64,000 bases of DNA from Leifsonia sp. Leaf264 (GCF_001422325.1 NZ_LMMR01000005.1:62001-126000), one strand, 5' to 3'; counted from the stretch's first letter, positions 33,879-41,550 are shown. A program made the numbers and translations. Notes: generated by a model not told the origin, from the sequence alone.

Positions 33879-34510
33879 TGAGCTCGCCCATCCTGCATCC
33901 GAATAGCCGACCTGCGAAGGCTTTCCCTCTTCCGCAGCCGTCGTCAGCGAAGTTCGTCCGAATGCTGGACGATCCGAACGTCCCGCAACGCCAGGACCGG
34001 AACTTCACCTTGTTCTCCCCCGAGAGCACCCGTATCGTCGGCGCAACCGACGGAGCATTCCACCCGCAGGCCGGCGGTGCCGCTTACGGGTGGATGACTG
34101 AGGATGGGGCACGGGGGTTCGGCCCGCTGGGCGGTGCGAGAAGCGCTCTGGCTGCCGAGATCGGCGCCGTGAAACGGTTCCTTCGAGTGAACAAGAAGTA
34201 CCGGTCGGCGACGATCTACATGGATTCGAAACGTGCGATCGAGGCGATCACCGATGCCCGGAACGGGCTGATCCGCTCCTTCCACCCTCTCGATGTCATC
34301 TCCGAGCTGAACAAGGTCGTCGACGCGTCCCGGACTGTCGACCTTGACCTCCGCTGGGTCCGCGGCCACAACAACCACCCTTTGAACGACGCCGCAGACC
34401 GCCTCGCCCGTCTGGCCAGGCAGACGAAGAACTTCCGAACTTCCAGGAGCACCTCCGAGAAGATCGCCGATGAGATCGTCGCCGCGGCGATCGGGAAGAA
34501 GACCACCTGA
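33878..34510 (+). CDS. RNase HI-like protein 2
   Basis: 210 residues, coupled by TGATG to the preceding gene. Acidic residues of the RNase H site: GATDGAFH, AAEIGAVK (Glu), IYMDSKRAIEAI (Asp) and WVRGHNNHPLNDAADRLA. A ~55-residue N-terminal extension rich in Pro and Ser is unlike RNase 1. A basic C-terminal tail follows. Two RNase H genes 2 kb apart are unusual for one locus. Confidence 0.8.
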   Translation: MSSPILHPNSRPAKAFPLPQPSSAKFVRMLDDPNVPQRQDRNFTLFSPESTRIVGATDGAFHPQAGGAAYGWMTEDGARGFGPLGGARSALAAEIGAVKRFLRVNKKYRSATIYMDSKRAIEAITDARNGLIRSFHPLDVISELNKVVDASRTVDLDLRWVRGHNNHPLNDAADRLARLARQTKNFRTSRSTSEKIADEIVAAAIGKKTT

Positions 34511-34665
34511 TGTATGCAGCACTCTGGAGAGCCCTGCCCGGCCCGCGCTGGGTGAAAGCGATCACCATGACCGTCGGGTTCGCAGCAGCGATAGCAGCGC
34601 TGGGGCTCTGGGTGTTCCCCTGGCTGGACGCCACCTTCCTCACGGAGGCACCGTCAGTCGGCTGA
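34510..34665 (+). CDS. Small membrane protein
   Basis: 51 residues starting at ATG 34510 within TGATG after the RNase H gene. N-terminus LWRALPGPRWVKAI, one hydrophobic helix (~20-38) ending in VFPWLDA. This matches a common short actinobacterial single-span protein with an LPGP-x-W-V/L-K start and FPW end; its function is unknown. Confidence 0.7.
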   Translation: MYAALWRALPGPRWVKAITMTVGFAAAIAALGLWVFPWLDATFLTEAPSVG

Positions 34666-34676
34666 GGCCGAGCGTT

Positions 34677-34685
34677 GCCACATGC
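34677..34685 (+). promoter_or_regulatory. Class B promoter-like motif
   Basis: GCCACATGC upstream of the first EEP gene. Confidence 0.65.
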
Positions 34686-34737
34686 CTTCACATCCGGACA
34701 GCCTGACGGCTGATCGGACCCTGGAAGGACCCACCCC

Positions 34738-35571
34738 ATGCCGGACATGTACAGGCTCGCCTCGCTGAACCTGCTCCATTCCGGCGAACGGATCGACGAC
34801 AGGGTCAGCCTGATGATCGCTGAGGCGGAGACTCTGGGCTTTGACGCGCTCCTCCTCCAGGAAGTCCCGGAACGCATGGACGACATCGTCCGCCGGGTCC
34901 GCGCTGAGCTCGGATGGGAAGGTTTCACCTACCGCCCGGTGCCCCACCCCTCTCTTCAGCTGGTGGCCGGCAACGCGATCCTGACCAGGACAGCTCCTTC
35001 CGCGGTGCGCGACGTCCGCCGCGTGACCGACGACCCCAGCGAGGTTCCGACGATCACGACGACCGTCACCGAGGGCGGATACGAGATCCATCTGATCTCC
35101 TCCCACCTGTACTGGGGCGCTGACCATGAAGGCGTGCGCCTCCGGCAGGCTCTCGCCATCGACCAGCACGCTCGAGAGCTCCGGCTCGCCAACCCGGACG
35201 CCGTTGTGCTGTGGGGCGGGGACTTCAACATGCTGCCCGATTCGGACACCAACCGGTACCTGTCCGGGGCCGGTGTCGTCGACGGCGGTTCAACCTTCTG
35301 GGTGGACGCTTTCGATGTCGCCGGCGCCCCTGAGGATGAACTCACCAGCCGCACGGACAACGACCTGTCGGTGGCTACAGCTCGCAGCGTCGGCATCGCC
35401 CGGCCTGAGCTCGTCCCTGCCCGCCGGATCGACTACCTGAAGGCTTTCGGCTGGGCGTACGGCCGCGCCGGGCACCCGATCGGGTTCGGACGATGGGCAG
35501 GTTCCGAAGGCGAAGACGGACTCACCATCTCCGACCACTACGGCGTCTGGGCTGACTTCCTCCTCCCCTGA
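34738..35571 (+). CDS. Endonuclease/exonuclease/phosphatase-fold protein 1
   Basis: 277 residues, ATG 34738 with GGAAGGA upstream. EEP-fold motifs: SLNLLHSG (Asn), LLQEVPE (Glu), LISSHLYW, WGGDFNMLPDS, and the C-terminal SDHYGVWADF with the catalytic Asp-His pair. EEP enzymes are DNases, RNA deadenylases, AP endonucleases or lipid phosphatases. Cytoplasmic: no signal peptide. It is a close paralogue of the next gene. Confidence 0.85.
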   Translation: MPDMYRLASLNLLHSGERIDDRVSLMIAEAETLGFDALLLQEVPERMDDIVRRVRAELGWEGFTYRPVPHPSLQLVAGNAILTRTAPSAVRDVRRVTDDPSEVPTITTTVTEGGYEIHLISSHLYWGADHEGVRLRQALAIDQHARELRLANPDAVVLWGGDFNMLPDSDTNRYLSGAGVVDGGSTFWVDAFDVAGAPEDELTSRTDNDLSVATARSVGIARPELVPARRIDYLKAFGWAYGRAGHPIGFGRWAGSEGEDGLTISDHYGVWADFLLP

Positions 35572-35575
35572 CTCC

Positions 35576-35584
35576 GCCACATGG
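35576..35584 (+). promoter_or_regulatory. Class B promoter-like motif
   Basis: GCCACATGG five bases after the first EEP stop, upstream of the second EEP gene. Confidence 0.65.
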
Positions 35585-35612
35585 CTTCACGGTGATCCCG
35601 AAAGGACCCACC

Positions 35613-36455
35613 GTGCCCGAGACCTTCCGCCTCGCATCCCTGAACATCCTCCACGGCGAGGACACCATCGACCAGCGGATCACCTTGGCGATCGAGGAGC
35701 TGCACCGGCTCCAGCCGGACGCCCTCCTTCTCCAGGAAGTCGAGGAGCGACAGCCTGACACGCTGAGACGGATCGCCGACGCTCTCGGCTACCACGGCTT
35801 GATTCACAATTTCGGCCTCCACACTGAGGGCTTCCATTCGGGCACCGCCATCCTGTCCCGCACCCCGTTCGACAAGGTCACGGAGCTGGAGCAGGTCGGC
35901 AGGCAGCCCGGGCAGATGTTCAACAACCCTCCGATCACCGCAGGCACCGTCGACAAACTCGGCTGGAAGATCAACCTGATCAGCGCCCACCTGGCCTGGG
36001 GCACCTACGCGGAGACGATCAGGCTCCGCCAGGCACGCATCATCGACCGTCACGCACGCGACCTGGTCGAAGCAGAACCCGGAACCCTGGTCCTCCTCGG
36101 TGGCGACTTCAACGCACTCCCCGACGGAGCTGTCAACAGCTACCTGTCCGGGCGGAGCGTCGTCGACGGCGAGTCGACCCTGTGGGTAGACGCGTTCGAC
36201 ATGGCCGGCCACCCGTCATCGGCGATCACCAGCCGCACCGACAACGAGACAGCGTGGGCGACCGCCCGCCTGTTCGGCGTCCCCCACCCGGAGATGATGC
36301 CCGGCCGCCGCATCGACTACCTGAAAGCACACGGGTACGTGTTCGGACGAACCGGCCACCCGATCGGCTTCGGACGCTGGGGCACCACCGAGACCGAAGA
36401 CGGCATCGGTGTGTCCGACCACTACGGAATCTGGGCAGACTTCCTCCTCGGCTGA
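35613..36455 (+). CDS. Endonuclease/exonuclease/phosphatase-fold protein 2
   Basis: 280 residues from GTG 35613 (GAAAGGA upstream). Clear paralogue of the preceding gene: shared SLN(L/I)LH, DALLLQEV, GGDFN, RRIDYLKA, GHPIGFGRW and SDHYG(V/I)WADFLL. All catalytic residues are kept in both. Each copy has its own class B motif, so they are duplicated transcription units, perhaps with different substrates. Confidence 0.85.
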   Translation: MPETFRLASLNILHGEDTIDQRITLAIEELHRLQPDALLLQEVEERQPDTLRRIADALGYHGLIHNFGLHTEGFHSGTAILSRTPFDKVTELEQVGRQPGQMFNNPPITAGTVDKLGWKINLISAHLAWGTYAETIRLRQARIIDRHARDLVEAEPGTLVLLGGDFNALPDGAVNSYLSGRSVVDGESTLWVDAFDMAGHPSSAITSRTDNETAWATARLFGVPHPEMMPGRRIDYLKAHGYVFGRTGHPIGFGRWGTTETEDGIGVSDHYGIWADFLLG

Positions 36456-36459
36456 GTCC

Positions 36460-36468
36460 GCCACATGC
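36460..36468 (+). promoter_or_regulatory. Class B promoter-like motif
   Basis: GCCACATGC upstream of the small CxxC gene at 36512, which has AAGGAGA as ribosome binding site. Confidence 0.65.
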
Positions 36469-36511
36469 CTCCTCGCTACCGCCGGCCCCCGTCCGGCCAG
36501 AAGGAGACCCT

Positions 36512-36730
36512 GTGCCCGACCTTGGACACCTGACCGCAGAACCTGCAGTGCTCGCGCACCAGTGGGGCCTGTCCCGGACACGCTCCGTCACCTGCGCCAG
36601 CTGCGGAGCTCTCCGCGGCTCCCTCTCCGACATCAAGCCGTGCCTCCCCGCCGTCGCCGGCACAATTCAGCCGGCATCCGCACATGACGGAGCCATGCAC
36701 ACACCCGAACCCGGAACGGCCCTCCGATGA
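36512..36730 (+). CDS. Small CxxC protein overlapping the exonuclease gene
   Basis: 72 residues from GTG 36512 with AAGGAGA upstream. A short TCASCGA motif and a later Cys suggest a partial zinc site. Its final codons contain the class A motif at 36678 and an internal leaderless-type ATG at 36695, so the same frame may also give an 11-residue leader peptide. Its stop overlaps the exonuclease ATG (ATGA). Confidence 0.55.
   Translation: MPDLGHLTAEPAVLAHQWGLSRTRSVTCASCGALRGSLSDIKPCLPAVAGTIQPASAHDGAMHTPEPGTALR
36678..36686 (+). promoter_or_regulatory. Class A promoter-like motif (within a 17-base repeat)
   Basis: CCGCACATG, 3' end of GCCGGCATCCGCACATG (36670-36686). CAT is 9 bases before ATG 36695, which opens an 11-codon frame ending in ATGA over the exonuclease start. 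Confidence 0.65.
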
Positions 36731-37299
36731 GCCTGGATTTCGTGGCGATCGACTTCGAGACAGCCAACCAGAAGCGCGCCTCCGTCATCCAGGTCGGAGT
36801 GGCGAAGTACAAGGGCGGCGTGATGGTGAAGTCATCCAGTCGGTTCATCACCCCGCCGTCCCAGTACGGACGGTTCGATCAGAGATGCATCGACGTTCAC
36901 GGCATCACACCGGACATGATCGTCGGAGCCCTCGAATGGCCTGCGATCCTCGAACGCCTGAAGATCTACACCAACGGTGGGCAGCTCCCCCTCGTGGCGC
37001 ACAACGCTTCGGTGGAGCGTTCCTGCATCACCCAGGCAAGCGAAGCCACCAAGGTCGTCGCTCCAGACTTCAAGTACTTCTGCACGCTGAAGATGGCCCG
37101 GAAGGCGTTCCCTGCCGAGCCCACCCACAGCCTCAACAAGCTGACCGTCTCCCTCGGACTTCCCGACTTCGACCACCACGACGCTGGCGCTGACGCGCAA
37201 GCCAGCGGTGACATGCTCATGCACATCGCCCGCACCGCCGGCGCAACCACGTTCGACCAACTCGCTCACGGCTGGATGGCCCCGCCCAAGGGTCGGTAA
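36727..37299 (+). CDS. DEDDh 3'-5' exonuclease (DnaQ-like)
   Basis: 190 residues. Exo I VAIDFETAN (Asp, Glu), Exo II LVAHNASVERS (the family's usual Asp position reads Glu or is shifted) and Exo III HHDAGADAQASG (His, Asp) are visible, as in DNA polymerase III epsilon-like proofreading exonucleases and RNase T-type enzymes. There is no BRCT or polymerase domain. Coupled by ATGA to the short upstream frame. The macro domain gene follows 4 bases later, giving a likely exonuclease-macro operon. Confidence 0.85.
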   Translation: MSLDFVAIDFETANQKRASVIQVGVAKYKGGVMVKSSSRFITPPSQYGRFDQRCIDVHGITPDMIVGALEWPAILERLKIYTNGGQLPLVAHNASVERSCITQASEATKVVAPDFKYFCTLKMARKAFPAEPTHSLNKLTVSLGLPDFDHHDAGADAQASGDMLMHIARTAGATTFDQLAHGWMAPPKGR

Positions 37300-37303
37300 T
37301 GAC

Positions 37304-37747
37304 ATGGGCGCACTGATCATCTCTCAGGGCAGGCTGTTGGACACGAAAGCTCCAGCCATCGCCCAGGGCGTCAACCTTGCCGGCTCCGCCGGCCAATGGG
37401 CGGGCCCGTCTCTGAAGACGCACTTCCCGAAGATGTTCGAGAAGTATCGGTCGGCAGCGAAGTCCGGCGCGCTGCGCGGCGGCGGAGTGTTCGTCTGGTC
37501 GCAGTCCACACCGATGATCTACAACATCGCGGTGCATGCCCGGCCGAACACCCCTGTGCATCTGGACTGGTTCGAGAACGGGCTCGACTTCACGTTGTGG
37601 GACGCCGTGAAGCGTGGGCACCGACAGGTGGCTTTGCCGATGCTGAACCAGGAGGTGGTCGGCATCCCGTTCGGAGACGTCGAACCGATCCTTGCCGGCA
37701 TGGCGGCCGGCGGAGCGTGCGACATCATCCTCCGGGTCCGCCGGTGA
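37304..37747 (+). CDS. Macro domain protein (ADP-ribose binding/hydrolase)
   Basis: 147 residues. The macro domain order is visible: a first strand with SQGRLL, AIAQGVNLAGSAGQW (usual VNxxGxMGxG), a Lys/Phe/Pro helix region (THFPKMFEKYRSAA), GGGVFVW, YNIAVHARP, and a C-terminal strand-helix with ALPMLNQEVVGIPFGDVEPIL, corresponding to the IPxxGCGxGGLxW region but with altered Gly loop. Macro domains bind or remove ADP-ribose; DarG-type members reverse DNA ADP-ribosylation. The altered loop leaves hydrolase activity uncertain. Forms a probable pair with the exonuclease upstream; compare NADAR at 28447. Confidence 0.7.
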   Translation: MGALIISQGRLLDTKAPAIAQGVNLAGSAGQWAGPSLKTHFPKMFEKYRSAAKSGALRGGGVFVWSQSTPMIYNIAVHARPNTPVHLDWFENGLDFTLWDAVKRGHRQVALPMLNQEVVGIPFGDVEPILAGMAAGGACDIILRVRR

Positions 37748-37756
37748 CGACCCACC

Positions 37757-37765
37757 GCCACATTC
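37757..37765 (+). promoter_or_regulatory. Class B promoter-like motif, variant
   Basis: GCCACATTC upstream of the DUF4870 gene; T replaces the usual G after CAT. Confidence 0.5.
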
Positions 37766-37802
37766 CACCCCTCTGACCCACCCGCCTGACGAGAGTTCAC
37801 CG

Positions 37803-38219
37803 ATGTTCATCAGCAAGCCGAGCCACACAACCCGCTCGAAGACCAAAGACCTGCGACCGGAGCCGAAGCCGTACGCGGCGATGCCGTTTGATGACCAGCG
37901 CACCTGGGCCACCGTCGTCCACACCCTCGGCCTGTTCTTCGGTGCGACATCCGCCGCGTACGCCTACTGGCTGCTGCGGAAACGCGGCGCGTACATCCAC
38001 GAGAACGTCCGCGCTGCCCTGAACTGGGAGTTCAGCATCACCATGTACATGTCGCTTCTGTCCGTGGCGATCCTGCTGTTCGACACTGTCGCCTGGTCCC
38101 TCGCCGTCGTCCTCTTCGTCTGGTGGGTGTGGCACACCATCGGGTCGCTCGCCCACATGGTTGCGGCTCACAAGGGCGTCCCGGTGAAGCCGCGGCTGAC
38201 GGTGCGGATCTTCCGGTAG
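37803..38219 (+). CDS. DUF4870 (Tic20-like) membrane protein
   Basis: 138 residues from ATG 37803. A ~30-residue hydrophilic N-terminus, then three hydrophobic helices (about 37-56, 76-98 and 100-118). The order HTLGLFFGATSAAYAYWLLRKRGAYIHENVRAALNWEFS matches DUF4870, where a conserved basic loop and HA/ENxR-A-x-NW/FQ precede the second helix. Function unknown. Confidence 0.75.
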   Translation: MFISKPSHTTRSKTKDLRPEPKPYAAMPFDDQRTWATVVHTLGLFFGATSAAYAYWLLRKRGAYIHENVRAALNWEFSITMYMSLLSVAILLFDTVAWSLAVVLFVWWVWHTIGSLAHMVAAHKGVPVKPRLTVRIFR

Positions 38220-38224
38220 CGGTC

Positions 38225-38233
38225 GCCACATGC
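38225..38233 (+). promoter_or_regulatory. Class B promoter-like motif
   Basis: GCCACATGC six bases after the DUF4870 stop, upstream of the pilin-like/BNR gene. An in-frame GTG lies 9 bases after CAT (38241), but the ATG at 38289 has the better ribosome binding site. Confidence 0.6.
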
Positions 38234-38288
38234 CTCCCAGGTGACCACCAGCCGGCACACAGGCGCCGGCGGCTCCTGGAAGGCAAAG

Positions 38289-40451
38289 ATGTTCCTCAGG
38301 CTCCACCGACAGTTCCCCACGTCCGCACGCGCCGCGATCGACTTGGTGTCCATCATGGTGGGCGTCATCGTCATCGCGATCATCGCCGGGATCATCTCCG
38401 CATCGGTATTCGCTGTGATCCCCTGGTCCCAGGACGAGAAGGCGAAAGCCGACCTCACCGCCGTCAAGGACGCCGAAGCCATCGCGAAGCTGCCGGCACC
38501 AGCAGGCATCGGCAAGTACGGAACCCTTATCGAACTCGACGGGACGTTGGAAGACCCCGGCACCCTCCTCATCCAGACAGACGGCACAGGCTCCTGCTAC
38601 GTCGCAACATCCCGGTCCGAATCCGGGAAGAACGTCTACTGGGTGACCGACAAGAAGCCGAAGCCGAAAGCGTATGCACCAGCTGACGACGCCAGCGTGA
38701 ACTGCGGGACCATCGACCTGGGTGTGCAGGTGGACGACACCCCCGGGAAGCCGACAGGTGGCTCCGGAGGCCCCGGCGGTGGCCCCGGCGGCACGCCGGT
38801 TGCCTGCCCGACTGACGGCGTCGGCGTCACCTACGCCCGCGAAGTCGGCGGCAACAAGGGCGGCCGCGACTTCGAGGCATACGGCGGCGAGCCTCCCTAC
38901 TCGGGGATCGATCCGTCACTCGATCCGTTCAAGACCTTCTACCCGTGGCTGGGCGGCGCCGTGAGCACGCCGGCCACGGGAACCGATGTCATCGTCTGTG
39001 ACAGCGACGGAAAGAACCTCCCGGTGACTGCCGGAACCATCAGGATCGTCAACACCGGTGTCGCTATCTGGGGAGGGCCCCTCGTCATCAGTGCCGAAGG
39101 GTTGGTCGCCGGAGACGGCAGCAACAAGACGATGCGGTCCCTGTTCAACGGCGGGACCATCACCCTCACCCTCGACGGCGTCCCGAAGAACACCATCAAG
39201 TTCGACACGGCCAAGCACTTCGGCGACGACGAGTACCCGTCCGGCGATGACGGGACACCGGCCGGCGGTGACGTCATCCTGCCCCCGAGCATCATCGAAG
39301 ACCCTCTCCCGTCCGGCCAGGTCAACAACTACTACTACGAGCGGGTCATGGCCGACGTCCCGGTCACCTGGGAGCTCGTCGACGGTGCGCTGCCCACCAA
39401 CGTGGAACTGAGCACTGAAGTCTCCGACGAAGCAGTGCTTTCCGGCAGCCCGACCACGGCGGGGACGTTCACGTTCCAACTGAAAGCATCCACCAGCGCC
39501 GGCTCCGACACCGCCTGGTTCACCATCGACGTCGTCCCCACCCTGGCCTGGCAGGTCGTCGGCCCGAACACCGAATGGAACTGGGTCGCCACCAACCTGA
39601 CCGGACAGTACGTCACCGCGTACACCCGCTCAGCCATGTACCGGTCCTCTGACTACGGTGCTACCTTCACACCCATCGCCGGCGGCCTCCCCGCCAACAC
39701 CGTCGCTGCCGCCGACATGAGCGGTGACGGACGCATCCAGATCGCATTCATGGGAACCGCCGACGTGTACGTGTCCGAGGACTACGGCGTCAACTGGGTG
39801 AACCGTCTCACCACCACCCGCGCCTGCTCCTGCGACTCCGCCTACGGGTTCGTCACAGGCGCCGGGAAGATCGTCATCCACAACGGCACCGGCATCATCG
39901 AATCCACCGACGCTGGCCGGAACTGGACGCCCGTAGCGACGACCCCGGGCCTCGACGACTACATCGGTACCAAGTCCGGTGAGGCATCTGCCGGATACAA
40001 CGACGAGTACTCCTACGTCGGCACCGCGGGGTCGCTGCAGCAGCGCGGCCAGTCCGAGTCCGGATACATGTTCCGGAAGATCGCCGTGAACAACGACGGC
40101 ACCGTCCTTGTCGGAATCGAGCTGAAGGTCGGGGTCACCGCCCGCCGTCTCCTCATCTCGAAGGACAGCGGTGTCACATGGCAGCCGATCGCCAACGCCC
40201 CAGAGGTGAAGTACACCGACATCGCCATCTCCGGCAACGGGAAGACGATCGCCGCGACAGCCACCGACCCGTGGATCGACGGAGGCACGTTCTACTCCCA
40301 GGACGGCGGGCTGAGCTGGTCCAAGGTCACGGTCGGGGCAACCTACAGCGCGTACACGGTCGCAATCTCCGGTGACGGTCAGACCATCTACACCGGCACC
40401 GGAAACGGAATGTCCAGCGGGTCTCTGACTCGCGGCCGCGTCGTCGGCTGA
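38289..40451 (+). CDS. Pilin-like N-terminus fused to BNR-type beta-propeller
   Basis: 720 residues from ATG 38289 (GGAAGG 5 bases upstream). Residues ~12-53 repeat the pilin-like segment (AAIDLVSIMVGVIVIAI to FAVIPWSQDE), nearly identical to the RCC1 protein at 673. A Gly/Pro-rich linker (~155-170) and a He_PIG-like Ig domain (~350-415, GSPTTAGTFTFQLKA) follow. Residues ~425-715 contain several BNR/sialidase-type repeats (SSDYGATFTPI, SEDYGVNWVN, STDAGRNWTPV, SKDSGVTWQPI, SQDGGLSWSKV) forming a Vps10/sialidase-like propeller; no sialidase Arg triad or catalytic Asp could be identified. Surface adhesin or binding function is inferred. A strong terminator follows. Confidence 0.8.
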   Translation: MFLRLHRQFPTSARAAIDLVSIMVGVIVIAIIAGIISASVFAVIPWSQDEKAKADLTAVKDAEAIAKLPAPAGIGKYGTLIELDGTLEDPGTLLIQTDGTGSCYVATSRSESGKNVYWVTDKKPKPKAYAPADDASVNCGTIDLGVQVDDTPGKPTGGSGGPGGGPGGTPVACPTDGVGVTYAREVGGNKGGRDFEAYGGEPPYSGIDPSLDPFKTFYPWLGGAVSTPATGTDVIVCDSDGKNLPVTAGTIRIVNTGVAIWGGPLVISAEGLVAGDGSNKTMRSLFNGGTITLTLDGVPKNTIKFDTAKHFGDDEYPSGDDGTPAGGDVILPPSIIEDPLPSGQVNNYYYERVMADVPVTWELVDGALPTNVELSTEVSDEAVLSGSPTTAGTFTFQLKASTSAGSDTAWFTIDVVPTLAWQVVGPNTEWNWVATNLTGQYVTAYTRSAMYRSSDYGATFTPIAGGLPANTVAAADMSGDGRIQIAFMGTADVYVSEDYGVNWVNRLTTTRACSCDSAYGFVTGAGKIVIHNGTGIIESTDAGRNWTPVATTPGLDDYIGTKSGEASAGYNDEYSYVGTAGSLQQRGQSESGYMFRKIAVNNDGTVLVGIELKVGVTARRLLISKDSGVTWQPIANAPEVKYTDIAISGNGKTIAATATDPWIDGGTFYSQDGGLSWSKVTVGATYSAYTVAISGDGQTIYTGTGNGMSSGSLTRGRVVG

Positions 40452-40466
40452 CCAGAGGCATCAGGG

Positions 40467-40508
40467 GCGGAGCGGACCGACAGAGCAGCGGTCTCGCTCC
40501 GCTCTTTC
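40467..40508 (+). terminator. Intrinsic terminator after the BNR gene
   Basis: Stem GCGGAGCG (40467-40474)/CGCTCCGC (40495-40502), extended inwards by GACC/GGTC with one bulge, then CTCTTTCT. Confidence 0.8.
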
Positions 40509-40571
40509 TGCGCGCACGGATCCGCCCAGCGGGAGTGTCCTCGATCAATTTTCGCTGGAACCCGCCGTTTT

Positions 40572-40580
40572 GCCACATGT
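40572..40580 (+). promoter_or_regulatory. Class B promoter-like motif before the sigma factor
   Basis: GCCACATGT, 126 bases upstream of the sigma factor start, the longest leader of any copy. It links the flagellar sigma gene to the accessory-region promoter type. Confidence 0.6.
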
Positions 40581-40705
40581 CTTGATCTCGCCTGACAAAA
40601 GGCCAGCTTCGGCGCGTCGTCAAACACCCCGTTGACGGTCCCGGGCCCGGCTCCTCACCCGAGGGACCGGAACGGTCAGCGGCATCAAACGTAAGGTCCA
40701 GCAAT

Positions 40706-41506
40706 TTGAATCGCCAAGAACGCAACCGCATGGTTGAAAACAACATCCCCCTCGTCGGCTACCTTGTGAACAAGGTCATGGCCGGCGCCACCAACCTCTC
40801 CCGAGAGGACCTCGCCCAGGCTGGGTGCATCGCACTCATCCAGGCTGTCGACTCGTTCGAGCCAGAGCGCGGCATCCCCTTCGGCGCCTACGCCCGTGAG
40901 CGCATCATCGGCGGCATCAAGGACGAGATGCGAGCCAACGACTGGGCGAAGCGGACCACCCGCACCCAGATCAAGGCGACACTCTCCGTGCTGGAGTCCC
41001 TCGCCGCCGACCTCGGCCGCGACGCCACGGTGGGCGAGCTCGCCGGCGCACTCGGCGTCTCCCGGGAAGCTGCAGGCGAGGCGATGGCTCTCAGCAGCCG
41101 CCGGGTCGTCGGAGTCGAACAGTTCGTGGAAGTGCTCGCCGCCGACATCGTCCTGCCCGGCGAGGACATCCTCGTCGAGGAACGCCTCACCATCCTCCGC
41201 ACCGCGATCGAGTCCCTCCCGGAGAAGCTCCGCTTCATCGTCCAGGAGGTGTACCTGAACGACCGCCCCGTCGGTGACGTCGCAGACGAACTCGGAGTCA
41301 CCCACTCCGCCGTGTCGCAGCAGCGAACCGAAGCCGTCCGCCTGCTGCGTGCCGGGTTCGAGAAGTTCTACCCGGACGGCGACAACATGTTCGGCGACGA
41401 GGAGCCCGAGGCAGCCAAGCGACCCTCGCCGCGACGCACCGAATACCTCTCCACCCTCGCTGACAAGCTCACCGCCAACCTGCGGATGCCGGCCATGGCC
41501 CTCTGA
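40706..41506 (+). CDS. fliA: FliA/WhiG-type alternative sigma factor
   Basis: 266 residues from TTG 40706 (AAGG upstream); an ATG at 40730 is an alternative. Region 2 (DLAQAGCIALIQAVDSFEPERG, then FGAYARERIIGGIKDEMRANDW) carries the FliA/WhiG signature, region 3 follows, and region 4 (VGDVADELGVTHSAVSQQRTEAVRLL) is the helix-turn-helix for -35 contact. Sigma-28 proteins drive late flagellar genes and are usually held by FlgM, which is not seen here. FliA-like promoters precede flagellin and flgB. Two hydrophobic patches in region 2 and a Pro/Ser-rich tail are slightly atypical. It is separated by a terminator from flagellin. Confidence 0.9.
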   Translation: MNRQERNRMVENNIPLVGYLVNKVMAGATNLSREDLAQAGCIALIQAVDSFEPERGIPFGAYARERIIGGIKDEMRANDWAKRTTRTQIKATLSVLESLAADLGRDATVGELAGALGVSREAAGEAMALSSRRVVGVEQFVEVLAADIVLPGEDILVEERLTILRTAIESLPEKLRFIVQEVYLNDRPVGDVADELGVTHSAVSQQRTEAVRLLRAGFEKFYPDGDNMFGDEEPEAAKRPSPRRTEYLSTLADKLTANLRMPAMAL

Positions 41507-41520
41507 AGTGCAGGACACGG

Positions 41521-41550
41521 ATGGCGGGTGAGGGACTCCTCGCCCGCCAT
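41521..41550 (+). terminator. Intrinsic terminator after the sigma factor gene
   Basis: Stem ATGGCGGG (41521-41528)/CCCGCCAT (41543-41550) with an inner GAGG/CCTC pair, followed by TTTCC. Confidence 0.8.

Noticed and set aside
38241-38288. Upstream GTG start for the pilin-like/BNR protein
   Set aside because: It would add 16 residues before the leader; the ATG at 38289 has GGAAGG at 5 bases and gives the same leader layout as the other two proteins.
40581-40705. A further small gene between the BNR terminator and the sigma factor
   Set aside because: No open frame with a ribosome binding site was found; the stretch holds the class B motif and a GGTCCC/GGGACC inverted repeat only.
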